The position numbers and the translations under genes were made by a program. Under the pieces are notes generated by a model. That model had not been told where the DNA came from. It saw only the letters and a list, made by a program, of their open reading frames with translations, and did not search any database. Of a DNA stretch of 64,000 bases, positions 22,695-33,479 are shown piece after piece (position 1 is the stretch's first letter; each line of letters starts with the position of its first letter). Where the stretch lies: assembly GCF_016906535.1 (NCBI RefSeq), contig NC_057382.1:496001-560000 (forward strand), given 5' to 3'. Origin of the DNA: Rhizoctonia solani. Lineage: Eukaryota; Basidiomycota; Agaricomycetes; Cantharellales; Ceratobasidiaceae.

Positions 22695-23945
22695 TCATAT
22701 GCTGATAGGCATTGTTGCCAACCGCAAATCCAGGTAGTCTTCCCATGTCACTGCACAGCCATTGCTTGCAGCGCCATGCCACAGGTGCTCCAGCACTTTG
22801 GCAAATTGAGATACTCAAAGGAGACCCCAATCAACATGTGTAGGCATCAAATACCGCAACATGATACAATGCCAATGTTGTTCCTTCTGCGTGCATATGC
22901 CTGCCTGATGGTACAAATAATTAGTATAGTCAAGTCCAGCCAGCAAAAAAGAAAAAGAAAAGAAGAGAAAACATATGAAAAGGTACTGAAGGAAGAAGAA
23001 TGACATATATGACATGCTTGGCTGGATGCTATCAATCAACTTGACAATCTGCTGCACAGAGCATTGTATGCGCATGTCATTTGATGATACACCACACATT
23101 ACCTGATAAAGCAACAATATTCAATCAAACAATTAGCACTAAACTCCTATGCACATACCAAGTATAGATAAACCAGAGCTGCATGTCTCCAGCTTTCTTG
23201 GACTGCTAGCCATATGATTGACTGGGCTGAATCTGCTGTCCTTGTGCTTGTTTTGTCAGGCAATTGATGCAGCCGCATGATACACTCTTCTATCAACTGC
23301 CAGTGCTCTTTGGTAGGTGTACCCTCCAGATGTTGCAGCCTTGAGTTGTGTATCTCTACCAGGATCACAAGAAACTTGGATGGACAGCCATGCACATATT
23401 CCATGGCTTGAAACCTTGAAGTATGCAGGTCATCAATGGATGTATTGTACACAACAAGGGTTGGAAGCCCAAGGGCAAGAGCGGTCATTATATTGGTACA
23501 AGCAAACCAGTTGATTTCTCCACAAGTTGAGGAGAGAGTGTGAACAAGAGAAATTGACATTGATCCATCATTGCTTGACCATAGTGCGCGCTCTGAGAAT
23601 GCAACTTCCAGGAATGAGAGTGAGCACCACTGGAGACATGCATAGCTTTTGTTAATTGTTTTGGTCACCTTGTGTTTGAGTAACAAAATCTGATCTATCA
23701 AGTTGAATTAGTACCAAGCGTGAAACAATGTCCTTTGCAGCATACCTCTATATGGCTGGTCAGACAACTCCTGCTATCCATAGGTGTGATTGGACCCACA
23801 ATGGCAGTCAATTGTGAATTAATACACTGCTCAAACCACTCAACCCAGTTTATATGGTGGTGCTTGTATATCCACTCTCCTCCATTGAGGATCTCTTGAT
23901 ACATGACACACATCAAGAATAATAACCAGTGAGTTGGCTGTGAGT
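22695..23945 (-). pseudogene. Zn-cluster regulator homologue, C-terminal part, split by TE nest
   Basis: Minus-strand exons homologous to the C-terminal domains of the two regulators at 43936 and 46371. Shared blocks: MEYVHGCPSKFLVILVEIHN, WLAVQESWRHAALVYLYLV, MCGVSSNDMRIQCSVQQI and the end block VLEHLWHGAASNGC...WEDYLDLR, closed by a stop at 22695-22697. Exons are separated by introns near 23116-23147 and 23650-23735. The upstream coding sequence is cut at 23945 by an F-family LTR (TSD TGAGT) and resumes at 32313. The C-terminus itself is well preserved, so the disruption may be young. No zinc cluster found; I infer a transcription-factor-like ancestor from the paralogues. Confidence 0.7.
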
Positions 23946-24951
23946 TGTTGTACGCCAACTGTAAGGTTGGGTACATGCTAGTGGGCGGGCGCTTAAGGCC
24001 GTACTAAACACTGCAAACTACTGACTAAGGCTATACTACTGCGCTATACTACTGTATCTACAACGCTTAAGGTGTCCTACTTGTATCTACTGTTGTCAAG
24101 GGGGGCTTAGCCCTGGAGGTGTGGTGAGTTAGGATAAGGGGTAAGTGTTTACTACTGATGGGGGCTGGCTACTTAGCTGGCTGGGTACCTTCTCTTCTGA
24201 ATAAGAGACAAGGTAAAATTGACTTGGGGTCTCCTGTTATGGATATGACATTTCTTCTTTAATCTGTACTTATTTTATTAATTACACTAGTAACCTTACA
24301 GTAAACAAATGAGATAAAGATGCGAACTAAGGTTTTCAAGGTCCCTCTATCCAATAGTGACCTTTACAAAACCTACAAACCTCAGGAATACCCTTAATAT
24401 GCGATGCCTTTTGCATATATGCTGTTTTCTCACTCATTTAAATATATATAAATTCAGCTGAGTAGATAAACAGTAACAAGTAATATTTCTCTTGTTTGTA
24501 GTATTTATTATTCAAGATTCTATCTTGTGGCTACACACAGAAATATTCAGGGTCCCCCCTGTCGCATAGACAAGTGCTCCGGCGCTTAATCAGCCCTTAA
24601 GCGCCGACGCACTAAATGCGCCTTTTCTCCATCACCCGGGCATTCCACACTGCCGAATCGCTTGCGCTTAGGTGCGCATGTTTGTGCGCTTCAGAACGCT
24701 GGGTCAAACTCCCAAAACGGACAACATTTGGCTGAGTTATGCCCCATTTACTGTAAGTACCCAATGCAGAGGTATCCTACCTTTGGGACTGTTTACTCCA
24801 AGGATGAAACACTTAGCCTTGGGACATCTAAGGACCCACACAGGTAAATAATGCCTTGGGGCAAACATTGCCTTGGGGCAAATATTAGGATCTGTTGTTT
24901 GTTTACTATGTACCAAAGTATTGGCTCCCTCAAGTGTTTCAGTTGCCACCT

Positions 24952-25512
24952 TGTCGTGCACCACTGTAAGGTGGGCACACGCTGGTGGAGGCGGGCGCTT
25001 AAGGCCGTACTACTACAAGCACACGTATGTAATCTACTAAACTAGGCTATGCTAATACCGCTTAAGGCGGCCTTCTACTTCTATACTACTGCGTGAGGGC
25101 CTTAGGCCTGGGAGGTGTGATGAGTTAGGTAAAGGGGGTAACTGCTGGTAACTAAGGGGGCCGGCTACTTAGCTGGCTGGATGTCCTCCTCAATGAGTAT
25201 GAGACAAGGTAAAATCGACTTGGGGTCTCCAAGTGATTTTCCTGCTGTATATATGTCAAGGGGCACACTATCTACATGGTCTGTGCGCGTGAGAAAAGAA
25301 GTACATGTGTGAAATGAGAAGTGTGCTGCGGGCTGCGCAGAAGCGTGGATTTCTCCTAAGCGCCCTTGGCACGGCATCTCGGCGCGGCATCTCGGCATAA
25401 TAAGCGCCGAGATCACGTGATCGAAAAACATGAGATATCAAGTCCGTAAAAAATACTAAAAATAATAGAAAATTCGTCCGATTCTGGTGGTATATGTAAG
25501 GAGGTTGTAACA
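24952..25512 (-). repeat. Element I 3' LTR
   Basis: 561 bp; plus-strand ends TGTCGTGCAC...GTTGTAACA. Next to the polypurine tract (25515-25524). Carries GATCACGTGATC and GCCGAGATGCC-type repeats upstream of the TATA-like box. Confidence 0.92.
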
Positions 25513-25523
25513 TTGCCCCCCCC

Positions 25524-26822
25524 TTAAAGGCTCTTGGCGGCGTCACGAGCCTTTCTGAGTCTAGCTTGGTTGAAACGCTTGATCTCTTCTTGGCTATGCT
25601 CCAGTAATTCTTCTGGTTCCCATGAGTTATCTTCCGGGCCGTACCCCTTCCATTTGATCAGGTAGAACCATTTCCCTTTCTGGCGTTTCGAGTCGATGAT
25701 TTGTTCAACTTCGTACTCTTCTTCCCCTTCTATTGTTTCAGGAGGGGGTCTCTCGGGAAATGGTTGACTTGGGGATTTGTGCGCTTTGGACAGCAATCCT
25801 ACATAGAACACATCGTGGATCTTCAGGGTTTCTGGAAGTTTCAGGCGGTATGCGTGACTGGAGATCTTTTCCGTGATCTCGAATGGTCCTAGTCTTTTGG
25901 GATCTAGCTTGTTGGAGTTTGTTCTCAGCTCCACGTTCTTCCCGTCCAGCCAGACCTTTTCTCCAATTGAGTATTCCGGTATTGTCCCTTTGTTTCCCGT
26001 CATCCTTTCCTTGCTCATCCTTAGGGCTGCCTCCGCTTCTTTCCATTCTTGTGCAAGGGTATCTGCTACATGGTCGGCCTCTGGGACGTTTGCTGGGACG
26101 TTTGATGGGTTCATGACAGGATTTCAACCGTATACTAACTCAAAGGGGGTTTTCCCGGTGGCGGAGTGTTTTGCATTGTTATAGGCGTACTCTGCTAATG
26201 GTAGCCAGGAGGCCCAGTCCGAGTGGTCTGCTGCAACATACGACCTTAGGTAGAACTCAATGAACTGGTTTACCCTTTCTGTCTGGCCGTCTGACTCTGG
26301 GTGGTAGGCTGATGAGAAGGACGGTTTTACCCCAAGGCGTTGGTAAAGTGCCCTTAGGAATTTTCCCGTGAACGTAGTTCCCCTATCTGATATTGTTCAA
26401 ACCGGCAATCCGTGGAGTTTCCACACCTGTGAGATGAATAAATCCGCTAGGCCTTTGGATGTGACTTTCTTGGTAGTTGGGATAAAATGCCCAAACTTTG
26501 AGAAGGAGTCAATGACTACCAGGATTGCGTCGTGGCCGTTTGACTTGGGAAACCCTGTGATGAAATCATAGGAGATGGTGTGAAACGGGTAAGGGGGAAC
26601 GTCCAAGGGTTTAAGGGCAATGACCGGGGCGTGGGCTCGACGATTAGCCTGACATGTTGGACAGCATTCTACCCATTCTTTGGCAGAGGACTTCATACCT
26701 GGCCACCAGTAGTTACGACTTAGTAGTTCCAGGGTACGTTGTTGTCCAGGGTGCCCAGCCAGGGGTGAGTCATGGAATTCTCTAAGCAAGCGTTCCTTCA
26801 AGATTTCCAAATCTGGGACCAC
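25524..26822 (-). pseudogene. Element I integrase with chromodomain (two TGA stops)
   Basis: HHCC region (HPGQQRTLEL...CCPTCQANRR), catalytic core (HDAILVVIDSFSKFGHF, AYHPESDGQTERV), C-terminal region and chromodomain (EYEVEQIIDSKRQ...WFYLIKWKGYGPEDNSWE). In-frame TGA codons interrupt it at about 26396 (relative F has an Arg codon, LPVRTI) and about 26129 (F has YGRNP). Both fit CGA-to-TGA transitions. The chromodomain keeps its aromatic residues. Confidence 0.88.
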
Positions 26823-26963
26823 TAATTTTCCACGGTACCACAGTAGGTCCTCTTCCCAATCATAATCCCTATATGCTTTCCTGATTGACGGGGGTGCGTT
26901 GTCTGCGTCTTCTGTCAGGAACTGGATGATGGGTTCCAGGGATGGGTCGTCCTTCAGCTTCTC

Positions 26964-28883
26964 TCAGATTTCTGTGACAATCTTGAGTTCCGCTTCTGAT
27001 GTGTTGGCAAAGACCTCTGATGGCAGCATGACTTCTGGGTCTGGGGGAGCGTCTACGTAATCTGATCTCCTGGATAACGCGTCTGGCTTTCCTGATTGTT
27101 TCCCGGGGCGATAGTGGATTTCAAAGTTGAAGTTGCTCAGGAAAATACGCCATCGCGCATGCCTTCTGTTGAATGTTCGTGCCTGCATCCAGTATTCTAG
27201 ATTCCGATGGTCCGTGAACACTTGTACCGGTTTGTCCGTTGCCTCCAAGAATATCCTCCATTCCTCCAATGCCTTAATGATAGCCAGGAGCTCTTTATCG
27301 TGGGTGTCGTAATTAGCTTCCGCTCCCAAAAATGACTTGGACATATAGGCAATGGGATGTAACCAATTATCTGGGCCTCTTTGGCTTAAGATGGCACCCA
27401 TAGCTACTCCCAACGCGTCCGTTTCCAGGTAATAGGGAAGCTTGGGGTTGGAGTGGATCAGAACCGGGGACTGGGTAACTAGGGTTTTTAACTCTTGGAA
27501 GGCTGCTTCCTCTAGGTCTCCCCATGACCAAGGGGTTTCCTTTTTGGTGAGGTTGTGCAAGGGTCGTGCGACAGAGCTGAAGTTGGGAATAAACCGTTGG
27601 AGATAATTGACAAAGCCTAAGAATGCCTGGACTTGTTTGACCGTTCTGGGCTGAGGCCATGACGTGACTGCCTCTACCTTCCTCTGGTCCATGGAAAAGC
27701 CTGATGGGGATATAACAATCCCAAGGTAATCGACCGTCGTGACGTGGAAGTGACACTTTGATAGCTTGCAGAAAAGCTGGTTCTTCATAAGTCGTGACAA
27801 CACTTCTCTGACATGAGCCGGGTGGTCCTCTGGATCTTCTGAGAAAATGAGGATATCATCTAGGTATATTACCACGGTAACGTCAATCAAATCCCGGAAT
27901 AGGTCGTTCATGAAGTGTTGGAACGCTGCAGGGGCGTTGGTGAGGCCGAAGGGCATGACTAGGTATTCAAAGAGGCCGTATTTGGTTCTAAAGGCCGTTT
28001 TCCATTCGTCTCCTTCCTTGATGCGTACGTTGTTGTAGCCCCAGCGTAAGTCCAACTTGGTGAATATCTTGGCATGCCTTAACTTGGCCATGAGGTCGTC
28101 CTGTCTGGGGAGTGGGTAGACGTTTTTATGGGTGACATCATTCAGCTTCCTGTAATCAACCACCAATCTAAGGGATCCATCTGCCTTTTTGACAAACATA
28201 ACCGGGGCGCCTGCGGAGGAAGTGCTAGGGCGGATCTTGCCCGTTGCCAATTCCTCATCAATGTGTTGTTTCAGCGCTTTTGATTCTGCGTCAGTCATGC
28301 CATATATAGGACCAGGGGACAGTTTGGCATCTGGGATAAGGTCTATGGAGATGTCATACTCCCTATGTGGAGGGAGGGCCTTAAACTCTTCTTCGCCAAA
28401 GACCTTAGCAAACTCATGGTATTGAGGAGGGAGGTCTGCTAAGGGGTTTGGGTCTGCTTCTTCCTCGGAGGCAATTTGAACTTGTTCAGGGAATGTGATT
28501 AGCCCCTGTTGCCAGTCGATGAGAGGAGCTTCTGCCGTTAACCATGTCATGCCAAGTATTGCCGGTGTGTTGCCTATTGGGCAAACAAGAAAAGGAATGT
28601 GGTGGAAATGGCCATTGGCCGAGACCGCGAGTTGAACCTGGTGCCATATGCGACCAGTCTGGGAAATGGTACCATCTAACATTCTCACAACTCGTGGATT
28701 TTCGAGTTGGGTTTTTGGGATTTTGTATTTTTCAACTATGGCGGGTGATATGAAGTTGGATGTTGCGCCAGAGTCTATCAGGGTTTTGAGAGGTTCCGTC
28801 GGGTGGTTATGCAAGACCAGATCAAGATATAATAAAGGTTTTTTATTTGAGTCCAGAGCTAGAGAAACAAATTCAAAATCCAA
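26964..28883 (-). CDS. Element I protease, reverse transcriptase, RNase H
   Basis: A 639-residue ORF: protease LIDSGATSNFIS near residue 37, RT with VIYLDDILIFSED near 345, RNase H with LETDALGVAMG, DKELLAI and FTDHRNLEYW, and the linker toward integrase. It stops at a TGA (about 26962) directly before EKLKDDPSLEP, which is the natural continuation of pol. The domain core is intact and could be translated, but without integrase. Confidence 0.9.
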   Translation of the reverse strand: MDFEFVSLALDSNKKPLLYLDLVLHNHPTEPLKTLIDSGATSNFISPAIVEKYKIPKTQLENPRVVRMLDGTISQTGRIWHQVQLAVSANGHFHHIPFLVCPIGNTPAILGMTWLTAEAPLIDWQQGLITFPEQVQIASEEEADPNPLADLPPQYHEFAKVFGEEEFKALPPHREYDISIDLIPDAKLSPGPIYGMTDAESKALKQHIDEELATGKIRPSTSSAGAPVMFVKKADGSLRLVVDYRKLNDVTHKNVYPLPRQDDLMAKLRHAKIFTKLDLRWGYNNVRIKEGDEWKTAFRTKYGLFEYLVMPFGLTNAPAAFQHFMNDLFRDLIDVTVVIYLDDILIFSEDPEDHPAHVREVLSRLMKNQLFCKLSKCHFHVTTVDYLGIVISPSGFSMDQRKVEAVTSWPQPRTVKQVQAFLGFVNYLQRFIPNFSSVARPLHNLTKKETPWSWGDLEEAAFQELKTLVTQSPVLIHSNPKLPYYLETDALGVAMGAILSQRGPDNWLHPIAYMSKSFLGAEANYDTHDKELLAIIKALEEWRIFLEATDKPVQVFTDHRNLEYWMQARTFNRRHARWRIFLSNFNFEIHYRPGKQSGKPDALSRRSDYVDAPPDPEVMLPSEVFANTSEAELKIVTEI

Positions 28884-28939
28884 ATCTGATACATGTACAT
28901 CTAATTTCGAGGCCAGGGGCTTGACGGTAGTCCTTGGCC

Positions 28940-30138
28940 TTAGTCTTTTCCCGACCCTTCCTCTTCTGCCACCTTAGCTACTTCCTTGACGGTAGCCTTC
29001 CAGCCGTTGGGACACTGTTTGATACCATGCCCCTTTTGGCCGCACTTGACACAGAGGCCAGATGCGCGGCGACGGTCCCTTTCTTCCGGTGTGACGTAAT
29101 TAGGGTCCTCTGAGAGGCGGACCCGTTGAGTGGTTGTAGTGGAAGTAGTAGCCGCAGTGGCCGGGGACTTGGCGGGAGCCTTCTTTGGCCGATTCTCCTC
29201 ATTTTCGCAGCGGATGTTGTCAATCTTTATTGAGGCCGCGAAAATTGCCTCGAGTTCGTCAGGGACGCTGTCCTTGGTTGACAGCAATTCCTTAACCTTC
29301 CAGTGGAGGCCCCGCGTGAATTGCGCGATGTAGGCCTCCTTGTTCCAGTCGAGTTCCGCCATAAGATTACGGAACTCCGTGACGTATTTGGAGGTGGTGG
29401 TAGTTTGGGAGAGCGCCGCAATCTTCCTGGCGGCAGCCCGCTTGGCGTTGGGGTCGGCAAAGGCCTCCTTGAATTTGCCTGTCAAGGCCTGGATGGTGGT
29501 GGGGGATTCCCCTCACCCTTAATGATAGCTCCAATGATGGGGAGCGCCCAGTCTGCTGCTTTGTCCTCCATGTGGTAGAGGATCCAGACGACCATCTGTT
29601 CTTCTTCGTCGAATTGGTCGCGGTGGAGGGCAACCCAGAGCATCATTCTGTCAAGCCATTGGGTGGCCTTTTGTCCCCTGGTATCTCCCTTGTATGGGTC
29701 TGGTAGGTCCATCTTGGGCCGCTTTACACTAGACCCCGCATCAAAGGGGGTGAGGGACCCTAAATGCCTTGCAGGCGTTCCTTGAGGCTCCTTTTTAGGT
29801 CGCCTTGGTTCTTCCTCGTCTTCCGAATCGAAACCTGTTCCCCTTGAAGGCCGGAAAGGGGCCTTGAGTCCAGGCCTAACCGTGCCTGGAGTGTGGGCTT
29901 CTCCTCCCAAGTGGGTGGGAGGAGTGACAGGCCCAGTCGATGGGCCAGGCTGGGCTTGGGGGGCTCCCTGATCTTTGTCCCCGAGGAGGTCCGCGGTTTC
30001 CTTGCATATGGCTTTGAGCTCGATGAGCTGTTGGCCTTGAGAAGTGATTTGGGCCTGCAAGGACCCAACTGTGGCGGTGAGGGCTGTGATAGCCTCAAGG
30101 AGAGCGGAAGTGGACGGCTCTGGTTCCATCCTTGGCAA
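28940..30138 (-). pseudogene. Element I Gag (one frameshift)
   Basis: N-terminal coiled-coil-like segment (LLEAITALTATVGSLQAQI), acidic/proline linker, capsid-like region (TQWLDRMMLWVALH...WALPIIGAIIKG) and zinc knuckle CVKCGQKGHGIKQC near the C-terminus. The reading shifts frame in a CCCC/GGGG stretch near 29500, separating the N-terminal 218 residues from the C-terminal 181. One base change would account for it. Confidence 0.87.
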
Positions 30139-30634
30139 GTCTCGCGGAGCGGGAGATGTGCTGCGAGAGGGCGGTTGGGAGTGGGTTGGAATGGAACGTC
30201 TAGAGGAGCGGCTGGAGGGACGGGAGTAAGGGTGTGGGACGCCAGAGCGTGTGGAGGGAATGTCTGAGACGGCGTGGGGGGATAGGGTGCCTGGTACAGG
30301 ACTTATGAGCGGTTTTTGCGCAGTGTGTGAACGCTAAACCCTTGCGTCAAACACCTAGCGTTGGACAATCCCTACAACGAATCAACAGATCTGGCGATCG
30401 TGATACAAGCGGGTTTTTTGCAAGCGGGTGATTCGGCTGTCTAGGGTCGCTAACTGCTGTGTTCCGGCGAAACACGTGGTATGCGGACAATTAGAGACTG
30501 TCCGCCTTATAGCAATTTGGTACTGGGTGGGACCGACAGCTGTTTGATTATTGAAGCTGAAAGGCGAGTCCGATCACCCGTTTTCCCTTGTGCTAGTACG
30601 GGAGTTCCTCTCGTTTGTCGATCAAGCCTACAAG

Positions 30635-30647
30635 AAGTCGATTTTAC
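30635..30647 (-). promoter_or_regulatory. Element I putative self-primer-binding site
   Basis: Thirteen nt, 2 nt from the LTR edge (30650), perfectly complementary to 30907-30919 in the LTR, about 27 nt downstream of TATATAT at 30946-30952. Confidence 0.72.
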
Positions 30648-30649
30648 AA

Positions 30650-31209
30650 TGTCGTGCACCACTGTAAGGTGGGCACACGCTGGTGGAGGCGGGCGCTTAA
30701 GGCCGTACTACTACAAGCACACGTATGTAATCTACTAAACTAGGCTATGCTAATACCGCTTAAGGCGGCCTTCTACTTCTATACTACTGCGTGAGGGCCT
30801 TAGGCCTGGGAGGTGTGATGAGTTAGGTAAAGGGGGTAACTGCTGGTAACTAAGGGGGCCGGCTACTTAGCTGGCTGGATGTCCTCCTCAATGAGTATGA
30901 GACAAGGTAAAATCGACTTGGGGTCTCCAAGTGATTTTCCTGCTGTATATATGTCAAGGGGCACACTATCTACATGGTCTGTGCGCGTGAGAAAAGAAGT
31001 ACATGTGTGAAATGAGAAGTGTGCTGCGGGCTGCGCAGAAGCGTGGATTTCTCCTAAGCGCCCTTGGCACGGCATCTCGGCGCGGCATCTTGGCATAATA
31101 AGCGCCGAGATCACGTGATCGAAAAACATGAGATATCAAGTCCGTAAAAATACTAAAAATAATAGAAAATTCGTCCAATTCTGGTGGTATATGTAAGGAG
31201 GTTGTAACA
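30650..31209 (-). repeat. Element I 5' LTR
   Basis: 560 bp, near-identical to 24952-25512. A long imperfect hairpin (30909-30938: AAAATCGACTTGG / CCAAGTGATTTT) spans the inferred RNA start. Confidence 0.92.
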
Positions 31210-32312
31210 CACCTGTACCTCCTGTACCCCCTCTTGGTATCAATCATGTATATACTTGTTTGTGCGCCTTCTCAGGGTATAAAAGGACCCTGTGAAGACG
31301 CTTCTAATGCATCCATTTATCCACTCTTATATATTGACATATACACACAAGCCTTTAACAGCTTATCTGCGCATTTACTTTAGTGATTGACTCACTGTAA
31401 ATAGCATAGGAGGTTATTCGGCGCACTAAGACCATAGGCCAGTCCCAACAGACACAGGGTAACCTATTAGTGTACTTACTGCGACCCTGTGCCCCTTGAC
31501 TGTCACAGTTGTTGAGTTCAACATTGAGTATAGTGCGACAATACTGTAAGGATTGTTGTGATTGAGTGATAGTGTTTCAATCCACCATACCCCCTATATT
31601 GTAGATATCTTTACCTACAATATCTCATAAATCCTAGATATATTTTAGGTAAACCCCATAAGTCTTAAGTCTTACTTAAGCATATATAAGTCCTATACTT
31701 ATTAGGCAAATCCTATAAATCCTGTACATTAGTCAGGTAACCCTCTTACTTAAGGTACTATCCTAGAGACCTTAAGTATACATACCCTTAGTCACTTAGG
31801 CTTAAGTAACATTAGTCTAAGGTACTATACATAACCAACCACCTGCACTTCATAGTTGCTAGACTATTTGTTAGGAGTTGTTATTCCTGATAACCTAGCC
31901 TATATTGTGCATATATTCTGTGCATATATTCTGATTCTTAATACTAGTTCTTAGTTATTCCCATATACATTTTGTATATAGTAATTCTTTCTTACTCCTG
32001 TACTTACACAACTCTTAACATCTCCAAGCAATTTTTCCTGCTGTATATATATGCAAAGGGGTGCTATCTACATGGTCTGTGCGTGTGAGAAAAGAAGTAC
32101 ATAATGGAAGTAAGAAGAGTGCCGCAGCTGCGCAGAAGCGTGGATTCCTCCTAAGCACCCTTGGCACAGCATCTTGGCACAGCATCTTGGCATAATAAGC
32201 GCCAAGATCACGTGATTAGAAAACAATAGATATTGAGTCCGGAAAAAATACTAAAAATATCAGAAAAATCAGGCAAATCCAGTGGTATTGGTTATGAGGT
32301 TGTAACATGAGT

Positions 32313-33300
32313 TCTGCAACTGAGTTGCTGTGCAATTAGCATCCAGATAGAATCTGGTATTCTTGGGCTTGAGGAGAGCAAGCTGAGATACAAATTGGTT
32401 GTCTGAAACAAAAGTTAGTTGCTTTGGTCAGACCAGGAGACTAAATTCATATGTTGGATAACTATGAATTGGACTGCTTTGCCTAGTTCATCCATAGGTG
32501 GAATAAGTGTTGGTATTTGAGTATGCTGAAACTTGCCAAGTGATGCAAAGCTATTATTGTTGAAACCTATCAAAGCAATATCAACGTGAGTAGCCCATCA
32601 ATAGCAAAAAGAGGGTGCAGAACATGGACCTTCATATGCAGAAAAGGGCTGAATAGAGGCCGTATATTTTCCTTGGATATCCTCTTTCTGAACAGAGCTC
32701 AAATTTTGAGCCAGCCAATCCTCTTTGAGTGGTGGTCCCAATTGGCTTGATGAGTTGCAAGTGCCCTACCAGTAGCCAGTCTACTACACCGCATTTCATA
32801 ATTGCAAATAGCTTACACCAGGTGCGCTTGTAACCAATCCTTTCAGTAGAATCCTCCAGTAAGAACCTGCTTCCCATTTGACCAAGCCAGGACTGGGCAA
32901 TGTGCTTCCAAATTGGTCCTCAAGGTTTGTAGATATGGAAGTAGATGGCCTGCCTATAGAAAAACTCCAGCACTTGTTACATATTTGCCCCCTGAAAAAA
33001 GGTGAGGGCGTGTCATCAGAATTGTCATTGGGTTCAACCAAGTAAATCCTGACTTGTTCTTGCAGGTTTTGCAAAACAGAACAGTGTGGTGGCTGAATTG
33101 GTAACTTGGGGAGTTCATACTATAGTGGTTGTACAAATTACAAGGGAGAGGTGCCATGTAGTTGGCGCCTTGGGGTGTGTAATCATTTGAGGATGTCTTG
33201 TTAGCCAATCCTGTGGCAGTACCAGAGAACCTAGAGCCAATTCCATGTAGCACACAGCTTTCCAGGCCCAACACAACTCTGTTGGGCAGTGCATTCATTC
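32313..33300 (-). pseudogene. Probable upstream part of the split regulator homologue
   Basis: Immediately follows the TSD TGAGT. On the minus strand the frame joins that of the C-terminal part across the empty site (...NSQPTHWLLFLM). Further upstream are short open stretches (about 32632-32877, 32796-33074, 32954-33298) without a recognisable domain. I could not find a CX2CX6C zinc cluster. Assignment beyond the first 150 bp or so is tentative. Confidence 0.4.
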
Positions 33301-33479
33301 AGCAATCAGTAAACAAGAAAAGTTCAACTTGGATCAATCTTTGGTTCATTACAAAATACTCAAGCCAAGTTTGTATTACAGGAGTACTTGGGGCGTCCAA
33401 TTTCTTGGGTTACAACTATCAGAGATACAAAGTATAGCTTTTGCCATCACCAGAGTCTTGCACAGTGTTTCTCTTGTGT

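Larger units (their letters stand above)
24952..31209 (-). mobile_element. Element I: complete 6.26-kb chromovirus, TSD CACCT
   Basis: Minus-strand Gypsy chromovirus with LTRs 24952-25512 and 30650-31209, TSD CACCT (24947-24951, 31210-31214), gag 28940-30138 and pol 25524-28883. The two LTRs differ by only about three changes (two CpG transitions and one A indel), so the insertion is recent. Gag has a frameshift and pol has three TGA stops at positions where an Arg is expected or plausible. Confidence 0.94.
24235..32020 (-). repeat. H2: second 1.5-kb LTR-like element, TSD TCTCC, split by element I
   Basis: Own sequence 24235-24951 and 31215-32020, the reverse complement of H1 (20604-22114). 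Flanked by TCTCC (24230-24234 and 32021-32025). H1 supplies the uninterrupted version of the site where element I landed (near 21405). Confidence 0.87.
23946..32307 (-). repeat. F-family solo LTR split by H2, TSD TGAGT
   Basis: Own sequence 23946-24234 and 32021-32307. Minus-orientation LTR ending TTGTAACA on the right and flanked by TGAGT at 23941-23945 and 32308-32312. Contains the family start block (GGTAAAATTGACTTGGGGT at 24211-24229). It is the outermost of three insertions in the regulator homologue. Confidence 0.85.

Noticed and set aside
22776..23003. Plus-strand 75-residue Lys/Glu-rich frame
   Set aside because: It is antisense to the final exons of the regulator homologue, which have paralogue support.
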